NCBI GenBank assembly: GCA_003152075.1
Contig: PLZG01000083.1
Location: 1-45,614 of the forward strand
Reading direction: 5' to 3'
Length of the DNA: 45,614 bases
Source: a candidate division FCPU426 bacterium
GTDB taxonomy: Bacteria; Oederibacteriota; Muellerivitia; Muellerivitales; Muellerivitaceae
Part shown: piece after piece, positions 1-8,535 of the stretch
Position numbering within the stretch: the stretch's first letter is position 1
How the letters are laid out: every line of letters begins with the position of its first letter
Made by a program: the position numbers and the translations under genes
The notes under the pieces: model-generated
Told to the model about the DNA's origin: nothing
Database searches by the model: none
What the model saw: the letters and a program-made list of their open reading frames with translations, nothing else

Positions 1-2
1 AA

Positions 3-452
3 TTTAGGAAGTATTGCGAAGAGAAAGTGGCTGAGGAGGCCAACGAGATTATCAAAAAGGAAGATATCAAGCACTTTACGGATGGGTTGGATCACAAGAA
101 GGATGACCTTTTCACTATCCATTACCCAGTGACTATCAGCCAATCACTTGTGGAGTGGGGAGAGGACGGAACTAATCTCAAATCCATCCTAACGGTGGCG
201 GACAAGGGTCTTTACGACGCTAAAGACAATGGAAGGAACTCGGTTTTCTATAAAGGAACACCTCGGAGTGTTGGAGTAAAGCCCATCAAGTACACCCCTG
301 AAATGCTCGAAATTCTCCACAACCATTCCCTCAAGAAAGGTTCCACTGATTGGTGGGCCTACAAGAAGGCAGTTGGGGAAAAGGGAAGTGCGGAAGCTTT
401 GGAGTTCGCGAGGAACACCCTGAGCGAAAAGGAGGTTCCCAAGAAAAAGTAG
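3..452 (+). CDS. GGDEF-domain protein, C-terminal part (cut by the left window edge)
   Basis: The reading frame is open from the first bases, so this is the 3' part of a longer gene; the GTG at 27 is unlikely to be the real start. The segment VTISQSLVEW followed by about 15 residues and then ADKGLYDAKDNGRNSVF matches the end of a GGDEF (diguanylate cyclase) domain, where the last helix reads AD.ALY.AK..GRN. The GG[D/E]EF active-site loop itself lies upstream of the window, so activity cannot be judged. After the domain there is an extra tail of about 65 residues, rich in Lys and Trp, that I do not recognise. The gene sits 36 bases before a SpoVG-like gene and near an integrase, so it may be cargo of the integrated element. 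A degenerate, non-enzymatic GGDEF is equally possible. Confidence 0.6.
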   Translation, partial: FRKYCEEKVAEEANEIIKKEDIKHFTDGLDHKKDDLFTIHYPVTISQSLVEWGEDGTNLKSILTVADKGLYDAKDNGRNSVFYKGTPRSVGVKPIKYTPEMLEILHNHSLKKGSTDWWAYKKAVGEKGSAEALEFARNTLSEKEVPKKK

Positions 453-488
453 TGTTTTGGGTAGTTAAATCATTTAAGGAGGAAGCAA

Positions 489-788
489 ATGGCTTTAAAG
501 ATCAATGTTACGAGGATGTACCCCTACGAAGGGGAAAACACAAAGGCATTTTTCGACGTGAAGGTAGCTCTGTCTGGTTATGAGTTTTACTTCAATGACC
601 TGACTTTAGTGAAGAAGAAGGAGGGGGATGGGCTATTTATCGGTTTCCCTTCCCGTCCTGGCAAAAAGGAAGGGGATTACTTCCACTTCTGTAATGCCAA
701 CAAGAAAGCCAAGGAAGAGATCGAGAAGGCGGCGGTTGCCGAATTCAAGAAGAAGTCAAAAGGTAAAGAAGCCCCTGCTGAAAATTGA
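489..788 (+). CDS. SpoVG-like DNA/RNA-binding protein
   Basis: This 99-residue protein resembles SpoVG, a small nucleic-acid-binding regulator first known from Bacillus but also found in many phages and mobile elements. The core pattern is visible: a beta-strand start (INVTRMYPYEG), a central strand with the SpoVG-type stretch GDGLFIGFPSRPGKKEGDY, and a C-terminal amphipathic helix (KKAKEEIEKAAVAEFKKK). An AAGGAGG ribosome-binding site lies 6-12 bases before the ATG. It sits between the GGDEF gene and the HTH gene of the presumed element, so a role in element gene control is a reasonable inference. Family assignment is by motif only. Confidence 0.72.
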   Translation: MALKINVTRMYPYEGENTKAFFDVKVALSGYEFYFNDLTLVKKKEGDGLFIGFPSRPGKKEGDYFHFCNANKKAKEEIEKAAVAEFKKKSKGKEAPAEN

Positions 789-814
789 CGCAAACCGTTT
801 TTTGGGAGAAGCCG

Positions 815-1090
815 ATGGATAGAAGAAAACCAGACCGCAGAAACCGAAATCAGGATCATCTCTTGACCGACCATCAAGTGGCTGAAATGGCGAGTGTCCC
901 GGTGAGGACGGTTCGCTATTGGCGTTTGGTTGGGATTCTTCCATCGGTAAAGGTTGGGCGTCATCCGAGGGTTTGGATGTCGGCTTTCCAAAAAGTTTTT
1001 CATAAACCCGATACAAATGGCCCTTGGGAATTAACCGCCCGTTCTGATAAAATAAAAACCGCAAGGGACATTAGGAGGCAACATGAGTAA
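815..1090 (+). CDS. small helix-turn-helix protein, excisionase/MerR-like
   Basis: About 91 residues. The segment LLTDHQVAEMASVPVRTVRY followed by WRLVGILPSVKVGRHPRVW has the layout of the winged-helix HTH found in excisionases (AlpA/Xis) and MerR-type regulators: a helix with an alanine turn, a recognition helix with RTVRYW, then a wing containing GRHPR. I start it at the ATG at 815, which has a GGGAGA site 4-9 bases upstream, rather than the in-frame TTG at 785 inside the end of the previous gene. Its stop overlaps the integrase start by 8 bases, so the two are translationally coupled. This is the usual arrangement of an Xis/regulator with its integrase. Confidence 0.65.
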   Translation: MDRRKPDRRNRNQDHLLTDHQVAEMASVPVRTVRYWRLVGILPSVKVGRHPRVWMSAFQKVFHKPDTNGPWELTARSDKIKTARDIRRQHE

Positions 1091-2174
1091 GCCTAATGTT
1101 TACGGTTTGCCCCAACATCTTAGAAAAGATAAAGGGGGATATTTTCTGGATTACATAATCCAGGAGGAAGGATTAGCAAAAAGAATTAGGGTTCGGTTAG
1201 GACTGATCCCCTTGGATAAAGCCAAGAGGGTATTGGCCCAACACATGCAGGCAATAGTTGAAAATAGGTATTTGGCGACTGAGAAGCCAAAAATGATTTT
1301 CAGCGAAGCCGCAGAAGCTTTTCTGGCATTTTCTCGGTCTAGGAAAAGAAGCTTTCATCGGGATGAGCAATTGGTGGGTCATCTCATGGAATTTTTCGGG
1401 GACCGGTTCTTGGAAAGCATGACGCCGGACCAAATCGAGAAGTACGTGGTTTCCCGCCGGAGTCAAAGGAAGGAAGTCGGAAGGGAATTGAAGGGCGCGA
1501 CCCTTAACCGGGAAATAGCTTGTTTGAAAACCATTATTCGTCGAGCGGTTTTAAACAGGCAACTGGACCGGAATCCTTTGGAGGGGCTAAAGCCTTTCAA
1601 GGAAATTCCCCGAACGAGAACCTTGACGCCGGATGAATACAATAACCTTCTCTCTCAATGCTCGGGCCATTTGAAGCCAATAGTCCAATTGGCCTATGTA
1701 ACGGCAATGAGGAGGGGTGAAATTTTGGGGCTTAGGTTGGAACAGGTAGACTTTAAGAACAGGGTAATTGTTCTTGAAGCTGAAGCCACGAAGACCCAAG
1801 AAAAGCGGGAAATTCCCCTAGATGAAGGGCTTTTGGGTATACTCCAACGGGTTCCGCGAACCTTAGGGAGCAAATTTGTATTCACCTATAAGGGTAAACC
1901 AATAGGTGACATCAAAAAAGCTTTCAACAGGGCTTGCGCAAGGGCCGGGATCAAGGACTTTCGTTTTCACGATCTTAGGCATTGCGGGGTAACGAACTTG
2001 CGGAAAGCGGGTGTCCCAGATAACGTCATCATGAGCATCAGTGGTCATAAGACGACCGCGATGTTTAAGCGTTATGACTCCGTGGATAGGACCGACCGGC
2101 ATTTGGCTTTGGAACGGTTAAGGTCCCAAGAAACGGATAAGACACTCAAGGTCGGGGTCGAAAGACACGTATAA
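1083..2174 (+). CDS. tyrosine recombinase / integrase
   Basis: A 363-residue phage-type integrase that would join or excise a mobile element at an att site. The N-terminal part (about 1-60) looks like an arm-binding region, residues 70-165 like the SAM-like core-binding domain, and the remainder is the catalytic domain. Catalytic residues can be read directly: Arg210 in AMRRGEILGL, a Lys in EATKTQEKREIPL, His296 and Arg299 in FHDLRHCGV, His322 in SGHKTTAMF, and the nucleophile Tyr331 in KRYDS. The set is complete and the length normal, so the enzyme is probably functional. It starts inside the end of the HTH gene and ends 81 bases before tRNA-Phe, the likely integration target. Confidence 0.93.
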   Translation: MSKPNVYGLPQHLRKDKGGYFLDYIIQEEGLAKRIRVRLGLIPLDKAKRVLAQHMQAIVENRYLATEKPKMIFSEAAEAFLAFSRSRKRSFHRDEQLVGHLMEFFGDRFLESMTPDQIEKYVVSRRSQRKEVGRELKGATLNREIACLKTIIRRAVLNRQLDRNPLEGLKPFKEIPRTRTLTPDEYNNLLSQCSGHLKPIVQLAYVTAMRRGEILGLRLEQVDFKNRVIVLEAEATKTQEKREIPLDEGLLGILQRVPRTLGSKFVFTYKGKPIGDIKKAFNRACARAGIKDFRFHDLRHCGVTNLRKAGVPDNVIMSISGHKTTAMFKRYDSVDRTDRHLALERLRSQETDKTLKVGVERHV

Positions 2175-2255
2175 GACATTTAGAGTTTTTTTCAAAAATT
2201 TCATTTTGACGATGTGATGTGAAAGCCTTATAGCTAAACGGTTCTAGATGAATTT

Positions 2256-2331
<76 letters not shown>

Positions 2332-2353
2332 CTTTTTATCATCTCTCACTCCA

Positions 2354-2384
2354 ACGGGAACCATTGGGTTCCCATTTTTGTTTT
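2354..2384 (+). terminator. Rho-independent terminator after tRNA-Phe
   Basis: GGGAACC (2356-2362) and GGTTCCC (2367-2373) form a 7-bp stem around ATTG, followed directly by ATTTTTGTTTT. It lies 25 bases after the tRNA and before the phosphohexomutase gene. Confidence 0.8.
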
Positions 2385-2438
2385 GGGTAGTCGCGAAATT
2401 CCTTTAAAGGCAAACTGCCAGTAACGGAAGGACCAGAA

Positions 2439-3824
2439 ATGCCGACGTCTATTTCCTCCGAAATCCTAAAAGCTTGTGACATTAGAGGTGTTTACCCTAA
2501 ACCCCTTGGAAAAACCGAAGCGGAACAAATCGGCCTCGGAGTTGGAACCTTTTTAAAGGAACAGCTTAACCGAAACATTAAGGTGGTCGTGGGACATGAT
2601 ATCAGGGAATCCAGTGAAAGCTTAAATAAGTCACTCGTCGAGGGATTGCGTAATACGGGTTTAAAAATCGTGGACGCTGGGCTGGTCTCCACCCCCCTCT
2701 TGGCCTTTGCTACCCGTTTCGCCGGAGCTTCTATCGGAGTCATGATCACCGCCTCACATAATCCACCTGAATACAATGGTTTTAAATTTTTTACCGGAGG
2801 TGATCCGGCCTCCACGTTTTGGATCGAAGGGCTTTACCGGGTTTTGCGAAACCAATCTTTTCGAAAGGGAGCGGGAGTGGTCGAAAAGAAAAATTTTTAT
2901 GCGGATTACCGAAACTCCCTGGTCAACGTTGTGGCCCAGAATTTTCAGGGATTCAAAATGGTCGTGGACACGGGAAACGGATGCGCCGCTTTGACGGCAC
3001 CAATGGTATTGGGGGCCCTAAATTGCGATTTGGATATTTTAAACCCCGAACCGGACGGACGTTATCCCGGGAGGGGCGCGGATAGTTCCGATCCGGAGGT
3101 GTTGACGGTCCTGGGGGAGAGGGTGAGAAAAACTAAGGCCCAACTGGGAGTGGCTTTTGACGGCGACGGAGACCGGGTGAGTTTTGTCGATGAGAAAGGG
3201 CGTGAAGTGCCAAACGATATCATGCTTTGCTTTTTCGCTTCTGATTTGTTGAAGCGACAGAGAAGTCAAAAAGTGGTGTTTGACGGGAAATGCTCCGATT
3301 TGGTCGAGAAATCGGTTCAATCAGAAGGGGGAATACCACTTTTGGAAAAGTCGGGCCATTCTTTCATATTCGCCCGGATGAAGGCTGAAAAAGCCCTTTT
3401 GGGCGGGGAATCTAGCGGGCACTTTTTCCTGCCTGGAGCCTTTCCGGGCGACGCGCTCTTTGCCTGCCTAAGGGTACTTGAAGTATTAAAAGAAAGCAGG
3501 AAAACCCTTGGTCAGTATTTCGACCAATTTCCCAGCCGCGTTTCGACACATGACATCAAGCTGGAATTGTCCCCCGATGTTGTCGCTAAACTTTATGAGG
3601 GCCTTAAAAAACGCGCCGATTCCATGGGCGGAAAGGTTTCCGTGTTGGATGGAGTCCGGGCTGTTTTTGAGGAAGGTTGGGGTATTGTCCGAATGTCCGT
3701 TACCCAACCCTATCTTTCGTGCCGTTTTGAGGCTGAAAATCCCAAAAAGATAAAAGTAATGGTGGAAGAGTGGCTCCAAGATTTTCCGGAAATACAACAA
3801 GCGGTCCTGAAAAAATTAAAGTAA
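2439..3824 (+). CDS. phosphomannomutase/phosphoglucomutase (alpha-D-phosphohexomutase)
   Basis: A 461-residue cytoplasmic enzyme that interconverts hexose 6- and 1-phosphates, supplying sugar nucleotides for surface polysaccharide. The three family signatures are present: the phosphoserine loop TASHNP (residues 104-109, Ser106), the Mg-binding loop DGDGDR (about 241-246), and the sugar-binding loop GGESSGHF (about 322). A C-terminal phosphate-binding segment follows. The length and the N-terminus (ILKACDIRGVYP) fit the bacterial ManB/AlgC group, which often accepts both glucose and mannose phosphates; the substrate cannot be decided here. The ATG at 2439 follows an AAGGA site. It is the first gene after the tRNA terminator, so it probably has its own promoter. 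Confidence 0.92.
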   Translation: MPTSISSEILKACDIRGVYPKPLGKTEAEQIGLGVGTFLKEQLNRNIKVVVGHDIRESSESLNKSLVEGLRNTGLKIVDAGLVSTPLLAFATRFAGASIGVMITASHNPPEYNGFKFFTGGDPASTFWIEGLYRVLRNQSFRKGAGVVEKKNFYADYRNSLVNVVAQNFQGFKMVVDTGNGCAALTAPMVLGALNCDLDILNPEPDGRYPGRGADSSDPEVLTVLGERVRKTKAQLGVAFDGDGDRVSFVDEKGREVPNDIMLCFFASDLLKRQRSQKVVFDGKCSDLVEKSVQSEGGIPLLEKSGHSFIFARMKAEKALLGGESSGHFFLPGAFPGDALFACLRVLEVLKESRKTLGQYFDQFPSRVSTHDIKLELSPDVVAKLYEGLKKRADSMGGKVSVLDGVRAVFEEGWGIVRMSVTQPYLSCRFEAENPKKIKVMVEEWLQDFPEIQQAVLKKLK

Positions 3825-3852
3825 GTAGTCTTGAAATGTTCGCGGGGGCCAA

Positions 3853-4272
3853 ATGGTTTATTGCTATTTTGTGGGGACTTTTAAGGAAAAACGACTCGAG
3901 CAATTGACCCTTGAGTTCCACAAAAGGCTACAAGCACTATGGCCAGTGACCATCGTCCAAGTTCCGGAAAATGATAAAGCAATATTGAAGCTCTTGGACG
4001 CGAAGGCCGATAAAGGTCTGTTGGTTTCTTTGGACGCCCATGGCGAAACGAAGGATTCGACGGATTTTACCAAATGGGTAACTCAATCCTCCCAAGACCT
4101 TCGTTTTTTCGCTTGGGGGGCGGATGGCCCTCCCCCAATTACCGCAAAAATTAAAATGAAAAGCCTAAGCCTTTCTCCCATGACTTTCTCTCATGAAATG
4201 GCCAGGTTCCTCCTAATGGAGCAGCTTTACCGTGCTGGAGCCACCCTCAAGGGACATCCCTATCCCCGTTGA
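3853..4272 (+). CDS. rlmH: 23S rRNA (pseudouridine1915-N3)-methyltransferase RlmH
   Basis: A 139-residue SPOUT methyltransferase that methylates pseudouridine 1915 of 23S rRNA on assembled ribosomes. The C-terminal knot region LSLSPMTFSHEMARFLLMEQ, then LYRAGATLKGHPYPR, is close to the highly conserved RlmH ending. The SAM-pocket segment FFAWGADGPPP corresponds to the family's FxIGGxxG loop but is degenerate: the usual double Gly reads WGAD. The protein is slightly shorter than the usual 155 residues. It lies 28 bases after the mutase gene. Confidence 0.85.
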   Translation: MVYCYFVGTFKEKRLEQLTLEFHKRLQALWPVTIVQVPENDKAILKLLDAKADKGLLVSLDAHGETKDSTDFTKWVTQSSQDLRFFAWGADGPPPITAKIKMKSLSLSPMTFSHEMARFLLMEQLYRAGATLKGHPYPR

Positions 4273-4412
4273 GTTTTCCGCCAAACAAAATCAGGCTAAA
4301 TTACTCTTTAAAATGAAACCCCGAGACGGGATCAATCGTCCTAAAATAGGGAACAAAGTTAGGGTCTTACGCTCTTTTTAAAACAATCTTTTTAATTGTC
4401 GTGGGAGGAAAC

Positions 4413-5261
4413 GTGAAAAAAATCATTTTGAATAAATTTTTGCCAGCCATTGCTTTCGGAATAGTTATTCTTTTTTTAATGCCACTGATAGGAGCTTCGC
4501 AAACCCCCAATACCACCGCTAAAACGGATCCGGTGGAGTATGTCATTGAGGATGTCCATGGCACGAATATCCAAGTGCTTGAAGAGGGGGAAACCCAATG
4601 GGAAACGGCCGTGGAGGGCCAGGTGGTGGATTCGGGGGATGAAATCAAGGTAGGCGAAGGCAGTGAAGCCACATTGGTATTGGAAAACGAAACGTCAGTT
4701 CACTTGTCCGAAAAAAGCGACATGAAAGTTGAGAATATCGCGCCGAACGAGACAGGCGGTTTTTTAAGCCGCTTGAAGGTTTTGGCCGGGCTTTTGTTGG
4801 CAGATGTGAAGAAAAATCTTCAGGACAGTCATTCCACTTTCGAGGTTGAATCCAACGGGGTTGTTTGTGGGGTTCGGGGAACGGCCTTTGAGGTTAACGC
4901 GCAAGGCGATAGCTCCCAGGTTTCCACCCACGAAGGAAAGGTCGAAGTTTCTAGCGGTAACGAGTCTCACATGGTCACAGCTGGAAACCTATCCGCGTTT
5001 AAAAACGGAAAATTTCAGATTCAAAGGCGGTTGGAGCGTTTCGAAGTCCAGCGGTTCCAGAAGTGGCGGGCTTTCCGCCAGGTTGTCAGGCAAAAACGCC
5101 TGCAACGTATCCTGGCCATTAAGAACCACTTGCGTCTTCCTTGGCAGCGTAAACATCCCTTGATTCAACGAAAAATAGAACGTGATTTAGACAATAAAAA
5201 AGTGGAAAGAATTTTGGAAAAGAAAAAAATAAGGAAGAAGATCCGGCGGGAAGCGCGTTAA
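4413..5261 (+). CDS. secreted or membrane-anchored FecR-domain protein with strongly basic C-terminus
   Basis: About 282 residues. An N-terminal hydrophobic segment (KFLPAIAFGIVILFLMPLIGAS) acts as signal peptide or anchor. Residues about 50-195 form a FecR-type domain: an entry strand (VLEEGETQWETAVEGQVVDS), GDEIKVGEGSEATLVLENET, and the typical closing VCGVRGTAFEVN with STHEGKVEVSSG. FecR domains are beta-rich extracytoplasmic modules. Here there is no FecI-type sigma gene next door, so this is a stand-alone version. The last 85 residues are almost only Arg, Lys, Gln and Leu (for example KNHLRLPWQRKHPLIQRKIE), likely a helical nucleic-acid- or envelope-binding tail. I start at the GTG at 4413, placed 5 bases after GGAGG, rather than the in-frame GTG at 4401. 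A terminator follows. Confidence 0.78.
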   Translation: MKKIILNKFLPAIAFGIVILFLMPLIGASQTPNTTAKTDPVEYVIEDVHGTNIQVLEEGETQWETAVEGQVVDSGDEIKVGEGSEATLVLENETSVHLSEKSDMKVENIAPNETGGFLSRLKVLAGLLLADVKKNLQDSHSTFEVESNGVVCGVRGTAFEVNAQGDSSQVSTHEGKVEVSSGNESHMVTAGNLSAFKNGKFQIQRRLERFEVQRFQKWRAFRQVVRQKRLQRILAIKNHLRLPWQRKHPLIQRKIERDLDNKKVERILEKKKIRKKIRREAR

Positions 5262-5306
5262 GTTTCTGGCGCAAGGCCAGAAGATCAATTAGAATAAGAC
5301 TGTCCT

Positions 5307-5346
5307 AAAAGAGAGAAGAGAAAAAACCTCTTCTCTCTTTTATTTT
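5307..5346 (+). terminator. Rho-independent terminator after the FecR-domain gene
   Basis: AAAGAGAGAAGAG (5308-5320) and CTCTTCTCTCTTT (5328-5340) pair perfectly over 13 bp around AAAAAAC, followed by TATTTTT. The symmetric A/T flanks could let it act in both directions. Confidence 0.85.
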
Positions 5347-5362
5347 TAGTTTTGGAGTTGTC

Positions 5363-7420
5363 ATGAATATCGCCGAGCGTCTTTCCCCCGTTGTCCATGA
5401 AACCCGCCTCGAAAACCGGCCCCAACAAAATGAAATGGCGGGAGCCGTGAAAGAAACCCTTGAAAAAGGGGGGGTTCTGATGGTTGAAGCCGGTACGGGA
5501 GTCGGGAAAAGCTTTGCTTATTTGATTCCTGCCCTGGAATATGCCATCAAAAATGGCGGCCCTGTCATTGTGTCCACCCATACTTTGACCCTCCAAGAAC
5601 AGCTATTCCAAAAGGACTTGCCACTTGTTTTGAAAGCACTGGAAAAGGAAGGATTGGGTTCTCCGACCGCCGTGTTGATGAAGGGCCGAGGCAATTACCT
5701 CTCGAAACGGCGCCTTAAAATGGCCGTGGACAACAACCAACAAATGGATTTTGGTGGCCAGGCGGTTGATCTTCTCAAAATCCAAGAGTGGGCCTCGACT
5801 TCCTCCGAGGGAACTCTTTCCACGGCGACCTTTCCCATAAGGTCCGAAACCTGGAATGAAATTAAAAGCGATCCCTTTCATTGCTTGGGACCGAAATGCC
5901 AAACCTTTGAGACTTGTTTTTACCACTCGGTCCGCCGTAGGGGTTATGGCGCCCATTTAATTCTGGTTAACCACGCCCTTCTCTTGGCCGACTTGGCCCT
6001 TAAGATGAACGAAGAACAGGGAGTTTTGCCTCCCTATGGAGTTCTTATTGTGGATGAGGCCCACCATTTTCCCGCTTTGGCTGCGGAACATTTGGCGACT
6101 TCTGTTTCTTTTTCCGAGTGTTTAGGGTTAGTGAAGCGTCTTCTGTATGCCGACGATAAGTCCTCGGAACGGCACAAGGGATTATTCGCCTTGATGCCAA
6201 CTCCGGGCGCGGGCGAGGCGGTTATGGATTTCAAGTCCGCCGCCGAGGGATTTTTCAATGAAATAGGGATCGCCGCTATTCCCGTCAATGGCCTCAACCG
6301 GGCTTATCCGCTTCCGGAAGAAGTGCCTTCGGTTGAGCGGCTCGCCACGCCGCTTCAAAAAATTGAGTCCCTTCTTGAACTGGCCCAAGGTTCCGCCCCC
6401 TCTGAAGAGCTTGAATTGGAAGCGAAAGGCACCAGGGAAGAATGCCGTGCATTGGTGAAAAGACTCTCTTTTATTCTTGAGCGTGGTTGGGGGGATGAAG
6501 CCTGTTACGTGGTGGAACCGGATGGCGCGGCGCTTAAAAGAGGGGTTATCACGGCTGGGGCCGTCAAAGCCATTCCACTTGATTCTTCCACGCTGATTCG
6601 GGAGTACCTTTTATCAAGCGCTAAGTCGGTTGTTTTTACCAGCGCCACTTTATCGGTAGGGAATGATTTTGGATATTTCAAGCATGCCCTGGGCCTGGAT
6701 GATCCCGACGAAGCCAGCCGGGTTCGAACCCTCCTCGTGGGGTCCCCGTTTAATTTCAAGAAACAAGTCACGTTATTCTTGCCCCGTACTATGCCCCACC
6801 CCCGGCGGGAAGAGGAACGCTATGTTAAGGAAGTTATTGAGTATGTCCGGGCTTCTTTGAAACATTCTCACGGGAAGGCATTCGTTTTATTCACCAGCTT
6901 TAAGATGCTCCGTCAAGTTTCGGAAGCCGTCAGGAAGGATCTGGACGATATGGGAATCACCCAGTTGGTTCAAGGGGAGGAGGGCTGGGACCGGACAAGG
7001 CTTTTAAAGGTTTTTCGTGATGACATCAATTCTGTTTTGTTTGGCGTGAACAGCTTTTGGGAAGGAGTGGACGTTCCCGGAGAAGCCCTGTCGAACTTGA
7101 TCATCACCAAACTGCCCTTTCAAGTACCGGAAGGCCCTTTGGTAGAAGCCCGTCACGCGCGGCTTAAAGAACAGGGATTGGAACCTTTTCAAGTGGAAAG
7201 CCTTCCGGAGGCTGTTTTGCGCCTAAAGCAGGGTTTCGGCCGGCTGATTCGCACCGCCACCGATGTGGGTACGGTCACCCTTTTGGATCCCCGGGTTACC
7301 ACCGAGAGATGGGGCAAGGTTTTTCTCAATGCCTTGCCGGAATGTGAAGTAGTTTATTTGTCGAAACCCGGATTGCCTGAAAAGGCGACAGTAGGGAAGA
7401 AGGCCCAAGGTCGTTCCTAG
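5363..7420 (+). CDS. DinG/XPD-family ATP-dependent DNA helicase with a modified Fe-S site
   Basis: A 685-residue superfamily-2 helicase of the DinG group, which unwinds 5'-3' and resolves R-loops and recombination intermediates. Walker A is AGTGVGKS (43-50), the Walker B box is DEAHH (231-235), and motifs V/VI appear in GVNSFWEGVDVPG and RLKQGFGRLIRT. Between them is the Fe-S insertion: Cys174, Cys179 and Cys185 have the x4 and x5 spacing of DinG, but the first expected ligand, normally in KGRxNYLC, is Ser114 (KGRGNYLS). The cluster may therefore be lost or held by three Cys and a Ser. No exonuclease domain is fused. The gene begins 17 bases after the preceding terminator and ends 51 bases before ruvB, a sensible DNA-repair pairing. 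Confidence 0.87.
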   Translation: MNIAERLSPVVHETRLENRPQQNEMAGAVKETLEKGGVLMVEAGTGVGKSFAYLIPALEYAIKNGGPVIVSTHTLTLQEQLFQKDLPLVLKALEKEGLGSPTAVLMKGRGNYLSKRRLKMAVDNNQQMDFGGQAVDLLKIQEWASTSSEGTLSTATFPIRSETWNEIKSDPFHCLGPKCQTFETCFYHSVRRRGYGAHLILVNHALLLADLALKMNEEQGVLPPYGVLIVDEAHHFPALAAEHLATSVSFSECLGLVKRLLYADDKSSERHKGLFALMPTPGAGEAVMDFKSAAEGFFNEIGIAAIPVNGLNRAYPLPEEVPSVERLATPLQKIESLLELAQGSAPSEELELEAKGTREECRALVKRLSFILERGWGDEACYVVEPDGAALKRGVITAGAVKAIPLDSSTLIREYLLSSAKSVVFTSATLSVGNDFGYFKHALGLDDPDEASRVRTLLVGSPFNFKKQVTLFLPRTMPHPRREEERYVKEVIEYVRASLKHSHGKAFVLFTSFKMLRQVSEAVRKDLDDMGITQLVQGEEGWDRTRLLKVFRDDINSVLFGVNSFWEGVDVPGEALSNLIITKLPFQVPEGPLVEARHARLKEQGLEPFQVESLPEAVLRLKQGFGRLIRTATDVGTVTLLDPRVTTERWGKVFLNALPECEVVYLSKPGLPEKATVGKKAQGRS

Positions 7421-7470
7421 CCGGTTAAATTGGAAGTTGAACCCCTTTGCTTTGCCTGTAAAATAAGTTC

Positions 7471-8535
7471 ATGCCTCGTCCTAAAACCTCCGTGTCCAAA
7501 CCATCCGCCCCCGACGCCGAGGATGAGATCCGCATGATGAATCCTCAAAACAAAGAAGAAGATTTAGAACCCACCCTCCGGCCTCAGCATTTATCCGAAT
7601 ATGTGGGACAATCCGCCTTGAAAGAATCCCTCAATATCACCCTGGCCGCCGCTCAAAAACGCAAAGAGGCTTTGGAACACTTTTTGCTTTCCGGTCCACC
7701 GGGGTTGGGAAAAACCACATTGGCGTCAATTATCGCCAAGGAAATGGGCGTAAATTTAAAGGCCACATCGGGACCGGTCATTGAGAGGGCGGGTGATCTG
7801 GCCGCCCTATTGACCAATCTCCAGCCGTACGACCTTCTATTCATTGATGAAATTCACCGCTTGCCTCGGGTGGTTGAGGAAGTTCTATATCCGGCTATGG
7901 AAGATTTTCAATTGGACATCATGATAGGAAAGGGCCCGACGGCCAGGGCTATCCGGCTTCAATTGCCCCCCTTTACCCTAGTGGGAGCGACCACGCGTGC
8001 CGGCAAGGTTAGCGCGCCCTTGCGGGACCGTTTCGGCCTGTCTTTCCGCTTGGAATTTTATACACCTGAAGAACTTACTGATATCTTGAAACGTTCCGCC
8101 CAGGTTTTAAAAATTAAAATTTCCGAGGACGGAGCTGTTGAGATAGCCCGGCGGTCGCGGGGGACTCCCCGACTTGCTAACCGCCTTTTAAAACGGGTTC
8201 GTGACTTCGCCGAAGTGAAACGAAAAGGTGCCATTGACCGGGAAGTTGCGGATTCTGCCTTGAAACTGCTAGAGGTGGATGAGCTGGGATTAGACCGCAT
8301 GGATAGGCGGATTCTTTCTTATATCGTTGAGAAGTTCTCGGGTGGGCCAGTCGGTATCGAAACCTTAGCTATGGCCGTGGGGGAGGAAGCTGACACGGTG
8401 GAGGATGTTTATGAACCCTTTTTAGTCCAAATCGGGTTCCTGCAAAGAACTTCCAGCGGAAGGAAAGCCACGACCTTGGCTTACCGACATTTGGGAATCA
8501 CGCCTCCGGCAGGGGCCCAAGGGAGTCTCTTGTGA
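7471..8535 (+). CDS. ruvB: Holliday junction branch migration ATPase RuvB
   Basis: A 354-residue AAA+ motor that drives branch migration on RuvA-bound Holliday junctions. Clear features are [12 protein letters not shown], Walker [10 protein letters not shown] (75-83), Walker [11 protein letters not shown], the sensor/arginine-finger region [18 protein letters not shown], and a C-terminal winged helix ([20 protein letters not shown]). There is an N-terminal extension of about 35 acidic, disordered residues. The usual partners ruvA and ruvC are not in the window. Its stop overlaps the next gene's GTG start by 4 bases. Confidence 0.96.
   Translation: MPRPKTSVSKPSAPDAEDEIRMMNPQNKEEDLEPTLRPQHLSEYVGQSALKESLNITLAAAQKRKEALEHFLLSGPPGLGKTTLASIIAKEMGVNLKATSGPVIERAGDLAALLTNLQPYDLLFIDEIHRLPRVVEEVLYPAMEDFQLDIMIGKGPTARAIRLQLPPFTLVGATTRAGKVSAPLRDRFGLSFRLEFYTPEELTDILKRSAQVLKIKISEDGAVEIARRSRGTPRLANRLLKRVRDFAEVKRKGAIDREVADSALKLLEVDELGLDRMDRRILSYIVEKFSGGPVGIETLAMAVGEEADTVEDVYEPFLVQIGFLQRTSSGRKATTLAYRHLGITPPAGAQGSLL

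Larger units (their letters stand above)
1..2255. mobile_element. right end of a probable tRNA-Phe-associated integrated element
   Basis: The block GGDEF fragment, SpoVG-like, Xis-like HTH and tyrosine integrase abuts tRNA-Phe, a classic integration site. After the tRNA the gene content changes to ordinary housekeeping genes. The left end and its att repeat lie outside the window, so the element cannot be delimited and the crossover point is not proven. Confidence 0.5.

Noticed and set aside
677-1064. Two minus-strand frames opposite spoVG and the HTH gene
   Set aside because: They overlap well-supported + strand genes and show no protein-family features.
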